Shown piece by piece: positions 58,943-64,000 of a stretch of DNA of 64,000 nt; the stretch's first letter is position 1; every line of letters starts with the position of its first letter. A program made the translations under genes and the position numbers. Under the pieces are notes generated by a model, which was not told where the DNA came from, did not search any database, and was given only the letters and a program-made list of their open reading frames with translations. The DNA lies in the NCBI GenBank assembly GCA_035048495.1, contig CM068549.1:19067103-19131102 (forward strand). The letters run 5' to 3'. Source of the stretch: Euptelea pleiosperma. Lineage: Eukaryota; Streptophyta; Magnoliopsida; Ranunculales; Eupteleaceae.

Positions 58943-59316
58943 GGGGGACAACAATTTCATACAACATTTTTGACAACAATTTTGGCGTACCCACGTGAAA
59001 GATGAATCAAAAGCTGATTTTTGGTGAGGATGATCTCCTCATCGAATAGATCACCCCTACAAAAAATTAGCACATTCCGAAATTTCTAACCCCATCAAAT
59101 GTGGTTTTCAAGTTAACGATAAAAATAGACGGCCCATAATTCTTCAACTTGTAAACCGATCTACAAATATCGGATTGATTTGAATTTTTGTGAGGATGAT
59201 CTTCTCACTATAGAGACCATCCTCGCCAAAAATCACCCCATTCCAAGACTTCTAATTTATACATTGGCTTGTGCCAATTTTTGTTGTCAAAAATTTTGTA
59301 TGAAATTGTTGTCCCC
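58943..59316. repeat. Foldback MITE, family F3
   Basis: Inverted ends 'gggggacaacaatttcatac' and 'tatgaaattgttgtcccc' with inner arms 'ctgatttttggtgaggatga' and 'gaccatcctcgccaaaaatc'. The centre holds 'tcaaatgtggttttcaagtt'. A second copy is at about 62398-62726, and degenerate ones are near 16.2 and 18.4 kb. Confidence 0.7.
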
Positions 59317-59474
59317 TGATCCTGACCCATTAATATATATGGTATTAATTAAAAAATTTTACTCTATGTAGTAGAAAATCATATTTAACAACTATTCACG
59401 ATAATCAAAACCTAGGAAAAAATTTTAGATGCAAAGGACTCCCGTAGTCCCATTGCAGTCCATGCACGCCTCTG

Positions 59475-59730
59475 GCGCCCTACATAGATCATATTTTGGG
59501 CCTAATGACTATGTGGATGTTCAGAGCCCACCTATTGGTGGATAAACACACTATAAACAACTTGATTAATGATTTCTAACCATTGGATTTACTACTCAAA
59601 AAATCGGCTTGAATCCAATGGCTAGAATCAATCCTAAAAAGTACTAAAATCTATGGCTAGAGATAAGCAATCAAGTTAATCTTTGGTTTGTAATCCCAGG
59701 GGTGGGCTAAACATCCATGTGTTTAGTGGG
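59475..59730. repeat. F1 foldback MITE
   Basis: Arms 'gggcctaatgactatgtgga', 'cttgattaatgatttctaac' and 'ggctagagataagcaatcaa', 'gtgggctaaacatccatgtg' face each other. It lacks the outermost hairpin end seen at 51114-51500. Confidence 0.6.
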
Positions 59731-61088
59731 CTGGGGCCTTCTCTCACCTGGAGCCTAAGGTGACTGCCTTATTAGCCTTATGGTAGAGACGGTCCTGGTG
59801 CTAGGAAAGGCCTATCCTTGTTTTTCAGCTGTTTTATGTTTGCCCCATGGGGTGAATGGTGGATGAGGAACTATGAATCCACAACTAGTTGGTCTTTAAG
59901 GGTTTTATTTCTGTAAAGACCAAAAAAAAAAGGCTTTCCCTACTTCCCGGGCCCTGGAGAGATGCGGAACTCTTTTTTTTTTTTTTTTTTCAAGAAAAAG
60001 ATGAATAGATAGGCCCGTGATACATTCCGGAATATTGTAAAGGTAAATAGACTCTTCCATGGACGTGAACGTGCAAATTTACGGAAAGGCATTCCATACC
60101 GTCTCCGACGTCCCTCCTGTATCCATCCAAACACCCCTTTTGAGTGCTTTGCAATGAAACGTACCTCCTTTTTTACTTTGAATAGAGTAGTTGGGGCAAG
60201 TTTAAGCCATCCTTTTTTCTTTTCTTTCTTTGAGAAAACAGAAAATGCCAAAAATAATTCAGCAATGAGCTTGCGTTTTTGCAAATCTGATCATGGATAT
60301 GTGCAGTATCCGTAAAAGATAGATTACGCACAACCCCCCACTAATTGACTTTCGAGTAGGGTTATTGTTGCAAGCAAACTACCCCAATCCGCTGTTCAAA
60401 AACATTTGTGGGTGGTTTTGTCTAGATGAGAAATTGTTTTAAGCAGTGGGTGATGACAAGGGCTTCAAATTACATTTTTCATATTTTCAGAATTGTCCCT
60501 GTATTTGTTTCGTCTCTTTTCTTCGATTTATTCACTGGGCAGGGGCTATTCGGTGTTTTTAGTGTCAAGAACCCGTCACCCTGGAAGCACACATCTCCCT
60601 TGCAGCTCAGTCAATGTTTAAAAACTCAAAAAAGTCCTATTCCTAAAATGGCCCTCAAGCTCCTTACAAAACATTACGAAATATTATGAAATATTACGAA
60701 ATATTTTCAAAATCATTAAATTATATTTTTTTATTTTTTTGGATTGTATCGAATTGTCTCGATTTGTCTCGGCGAAACAAACCAAAACATTACGACACAT
60801 TCAATGTTTCGTTTCGATTTCCTTACGAAACGAAACATAAGAAACATTCCGAAAAACTTTAAACCATATGTGTAACGTGCTGCCACAGATAAGGTTCACG
60901 TGCATCACAAGTGGCATCTCCTATTTATAAATAATAAAAAACTAAAAAATATATATAAGAAAAAAAATTAAAAGATAAAATCTAAAGAGTTACTAAGATA
61001 GATGAGGTACTATTGGGAACATTTCAGATAGGTTTCCCAAGGGTTTTAACGGTGGCAGAGCCGGGATTTTGTTCTAGGGCACAATCAA
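59731..61088. other. Non-genic spacer
   Basis: It contains a run of about 20 T at 59970-59989 and a block of 'cattacgaaatat' / 'tttcgtttcg' repeats at about 60650-60865 ('acattacgaaatatt' in tandem, later inverted). No gene was credited. Confidence 0.45.
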
Positions 61089-61089
61089 T

Positions 61090-61260
61090 TGAATAGAACT
61101 GCCTACAATATGAGCCACATGGCATATTCTTAGAGATTTCTGGCCGTATGGATGTTTTGCCCAATTCTAGATGGATATACAGACAAACAATTAGCCTGAT
61201 TGGTGATTTCCAACACCATTGAGCCACACGTCTATTTTTGAAGCATGGTGTAACAAGCTC
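61090..61260. repeat. Half F1 element
   Basis: One arm only: 'aatatgagccacatggcata', 'ccgtatggatgttttgccca', 'ttagcctgattggtgatttc'. It ends just before the Harbinger-like element. Confidence 0.55.
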
Positions 61261-61538
61261 CATACTAAGGCCCTACTTGGTTCGCTGCACTTGGGTCAGT
61301 TTTGCACTTTAATGCAAAACAATGAATTGTGTTGCAATCACTTGCGTTGTAAGTCACTTACAACTGTTTGGTTCACGCCATGTAAATAGATGCAAAAGGA
61401 GTTTAGCTGATTGGTTGGTAGTGCATTGCAAATGAATGCAATGGATTATTTTATTTTTGATTTTACAAAAAAAAATGCACAATAAAATTACTATTGTAAT
61501 ATTATTTTTTTATTTTTTGATAATGCAGGTGTCCCCAC

Positions 61539-61931
61539 TAGGGGTGTCAATTTTACCCGTTTATCCGGAACCGAATCAGAACTGGAACCGAAAATACCGG
61601 TTCCGGTTCCACTTTTTTGGGAACCGATTAAAAAGTAACCGGAACCGAACCGACAATAACGGTTCCGGTTCTGGGTAGCCTAATATGGAACCGAAACCGA
61701 TAAGAACCGGAACCGAACCGGTACCAATAGATAAATATAGTGTAAATATTCTAATATTCTGAAGATTTGGCCCAATATACCCGGAACCGGAACCGATATA
61801 AATACATAATCGGTTCCGGTTCCGGATCCATCACTTTGAGAACCGGAACCGTTAAGGAACCGAACCGATAAGAACCGGAACCGATTGTTCCGGTTCTGGT
61901 CACCTTAGGAACCGACCCGTTGACACCCCTA
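61539..61931. mobile_element. hAT-type MITE nested in the Harbinger-like element
   Basis: Termini TAGGGGTGTCAA / TTGACACCCCTA bound 393 bp. It is flanked by a perfect 8-bp duplication, gtccccac, at 61531-61538 and 61932-61939. The interior is almost wholly GGTTCCGGTTC / GAACCGGAACC units, so it is strongly self-complementary. It is the best-preserved member of the family at 13086-13516. Confidence 0.85.
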
Positions 61932-62397
61932 GTCCCCACACACATTGGTGATGGGACTAGTCCTACGGTTGTGTGCGCTTACCCAAGCCTTCCCGTACAT
62001 ACAACACGGTTTACGTAAGGGGGACGTTTGAAAATTATAATTATAATTTTTAAAATTACGCAATGAGGAGGGTTTACCCAAGCCTTCCCGTACTAATAAT
62101 TTGAAATTTTGAATTCTAGTGCCATATTTTTTCCGTTTTTCCCATTATTTTCTATTTTTGCCCCTGAGCGTTAAAATTCGTTATAACGACCCTTATAACT
62201 GAAAAAATTATAACGCCCCAAGTCCGGTATACTGTTATAGCGGCCCCTTTTAAACCTTGATTATATAATTAATATTGTTATTATTTTATTGTCATTGTTA
62301 TTATTATTATTATTACTACTACTACTATTATTATTATTGTTGTTTTGGAGGGGAAAGCTTGGGGTTAGGGGACCCAACCAACTATATCAAAAGGGGT

Positions 62398-62726
62398 CCA
62401 GGGACAACCACTTTTGACCACCATTTTGGTGTACCCACATAGAAGATGAATCAATGGCTGATTTTTGGCGAAGATGATCTCCTCACCATATAGATCACCC
62501 CCACAAAAAATCAGCACATTCTGAAATTTCTAACCCCCTCAAATGTGGTTTTCAAGTTACACAGTAAAAATAGACAGTCGATAATTCTTCAACTTCTAAA
62601 CCAGTCTATGAATATCAGAATGATTTGAATTTTTGTGAGGATGATCTCTATGGTGAGGAGATCAGCCTCACGAAAAATCAGCCATTGATTCATCTTCTAT
62701 GAGGGTATGCCAAATAGTTGTCCCCC
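62398..62726. repeat. F3 foldback MITE nested in the Harbinger-like element
   Basis: Left arm 'ccagggacaaccacttttga', 'gaatcaatggctgatttttg' and right arm 'aaaaatcagccattgattca', 'ccaaatagttgtcccccg' form a long hairpin. The centre has 'aaatgtggttttcaagttac', as in the 58943 copy. Confidence 0.7.
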
Positions 62727-62849
62727 GATCTCACCCTATCAAAAAATAGAAAACTAAAAAATAAAGAAATAAAAATAAAAAGATAATAATAAAAAATAAT
62801 CTCAATTGTTATTATTATTGTTGTTTTTCGGAAAAAAAAATGTTGAGTT

Positions 62850-62945
62850 AACACAATGCACTTGCTTGCATCAATGTTTGGGCTGCACTTCCTTGCATCA
62901 GTGTTTGGGCTGCACTTCCTTGCATCTATTTTGTTAAGGAGTTTG
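62850..62945. repeat. Short direct repeat near the Harbinger right end
   Basis: The phrase 'ttgcatcaatgtttgggctgc' is followed by a near copy 'ttgcatcagtgtttgggctgc', and 'acttccttgcatc' recurs, a local tandem duplication of about 30 bp. Confidence 0.7.
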
Positions 62946-63144
62946 CAAGTGCTTGTTAACCACTTGCACGGTAGTCATTTACACTCCTCCAACCAATCAC
63001 TTTCAATCCCAAAATTGTGGCAAGTGAGTGCATTGCACTCAATTTGCTGTGAACGAAGCAGGGCCTAAAATATAGCTTAATAACTATTGAAAGTTAATTT
63101 CCGATCACCCAAAGTCGAGCAGAACTTGGCTGATGGACGAACTG

Positions 63145-63435
63145 ACCAGAGTAGGAGCCACCTGGCACACTTTTAGAGACCACAAACCGTATGGATGTTT
63201 GGCCCAAAACGTGGTGGACCTACATACGAAAATTCAGCCTGTTTAGTAATTTCTAACCGTTGGATTAGTCTTTTTCCTGGTTTGTTTTTAAAATGTGAAT
63301 TTCGAGCATTATTTGTGGTACTGAAATAAAATTCACTAATCAGGCTGATTTTTGGTATGTTGGTCAACCTTGGGATGGGCCAAACATACATATTCTCAGT
63401 GGTCTCATAAGAGTGCCTACTGTGGTCTGTCATCG
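63145..63435. repeat. F1 foldback MITE
   Basis: Left arm 'gccacctggcacacttttag', 'ccgtatggatgtttggccca', 'ttcagcctgtttagtaattt'. Right arm 'aaaattcactaatcaggctg', 'gatgggccaaacatacatat', 'ctactgtggtctgtcatcga'. Confidence 0.7.
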
Positions 63436-63440
63436 ACGTT

Positions 63441-64000
63441 GATGACTGACGTCTGACAGCGAAGTTCCACAACCCAACGACACACCACACCTTGTTTACT
63501 ACTGGTCATTGAGTACTGCTCTCGTTTGGCCCATCCCGGCCCACTCGTCTATCGGGGCTCAAACAATCAATCAGACACCCAGCCCACCTGGCCTATAAAT
63601 GCAGCCAAAGCCTGTGCACACAATGTTCTGACCTATAAACCCATCAGGCAGACCCGCCCATGAACATCTCACCCTCCAGGCTCAATTGAAAGTTCACTCA
63701 GAACCTACTTATGTGAGGACTGTAGCGCAAGTAACAACCCTTGGCGTCCAATAAAGTGAAACCAAAGTAAACCAAATAATCAATTTCAAATGTCGGGTAA
63801 TTGCTGAGGCCGCCAACTCCAACCATCATTGTCTACTCAAGCAAGTAAAGAATAAGATGATTGTATTCTGATTAGCAATGGGTGACTTTTAAGAACTTGG
63901 TTTAATCGTAAACATAGAAGCTTCTTCCAAAACAAAAAATATCAAAAAGATAAACGCGGTTCATAGATAAAAACAATCTCAGTGACCCTTCAAAATGGCA
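63441..64000. other. Non-genic right edge
   Basis: No ORF, splice pattern or element was recognised. It is slightly GC-richer (63500-63760) than the rest; it could be part of a repeat that continues outside the window. Confidence 0.4.

Larger units (their letters stand above)
61269..63065. mobile_element. Harbinger-like element, 1797 bp, TSD TAA
   Basis: Ends GGCCCTACTTGGTTCGCTG and GCTGTGAACGAAGCAGGGCC are inverted repeats related to those of 34130-36691. It is flanked by taa at 61266-61268 and 63066-63068. Subterminal 'ttgcattgcaaatgaatgca' and 'gtgagtgcattgcactcaat' motifs repeat as in the other copy. No transposase is encoded. It carries an hAT MITE and an F3 foldback element inside. Confidence 0.82.

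Noticed and set aside
59940..60284. 114-codon minus-strand ORF with a Lys-rich end
   Set aside because: Its basic end is the translated poly-T/poly-A run at 59970-59989; no conserved domain seen.

Overview
The window is nuclear DNA of a flowering plant. It is AT-rich. Genes have GT..AG introns and make up a small part of the 64 kb, and most of the rest is transposable elements: L1-type LINEs with plant-type ORF1, CACTA, Harbinger and hAT elements, a copia relic and many foldback MITEs. I cannot name the species from sequence alone. There is no rRNA, tRNA, CRISPR array or bacterial-type operon.

Layout. About 2.8-46.6 kb holds a family of leucine-rich-repeat receptor-like proteins (RLPs: secreted LRR ectodomain, one membrane helix, short tail, no kinase). 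RLP-A (3063-11012) has an enlarged but damaged exon set. A truncated first-exon relic lies at 12.9 kb. RLP-B (14600-15360) is a truncated, frameshifted copy of the 5' part of RLP-A. A fourth relic at 34.08-36.94 kb is split by a Harbinger-like transposon. RLP-C (39894-43489) is intact: six exons, 1022 residues. Between these lies a nested transposon stack: a decayed CACTA element contains LINE-A (21247-33141, plus strand, 12-bp target duplication), which itself contains 5'-truncated LINE-B (22957-29045, minus strand). LINE-C (minus) sits just 3' of RLP-C.

From 46.6 to 52.5 kb there is a copia-like relic, hAT-type and foldback MITEs, and simple repeats. At 52720-54908 is the only clear housekeeping-type gene: a TPR-PB1 protein of the plant Phox/CLMP1 family, with an apparent one-base deletion in its coding sequence. 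The last 9 kb is non-genic, with a LINE tail, foldback elements and a second Harbinger-like element that carries an hAT MITE and another foldback element.

How the parts relate. The RLPs are candidate cell-surface recognition receptors. All their internal introns split a codon after base 1, so LRR exons can be duplicated, lost or skipped without a frameshift. RLP-A shows this: two copies of an LRR exon block, carried along with the MITEs inside it. I found no sign of an exotic new system. The interesting content is this receptor birth-and-death, an exon fused in frame to its former intron, and the transposon stratigraphy. Exon structures are read by eye from splice signals and from comparison among paralogues within the window; no alignment or RNA data were available.
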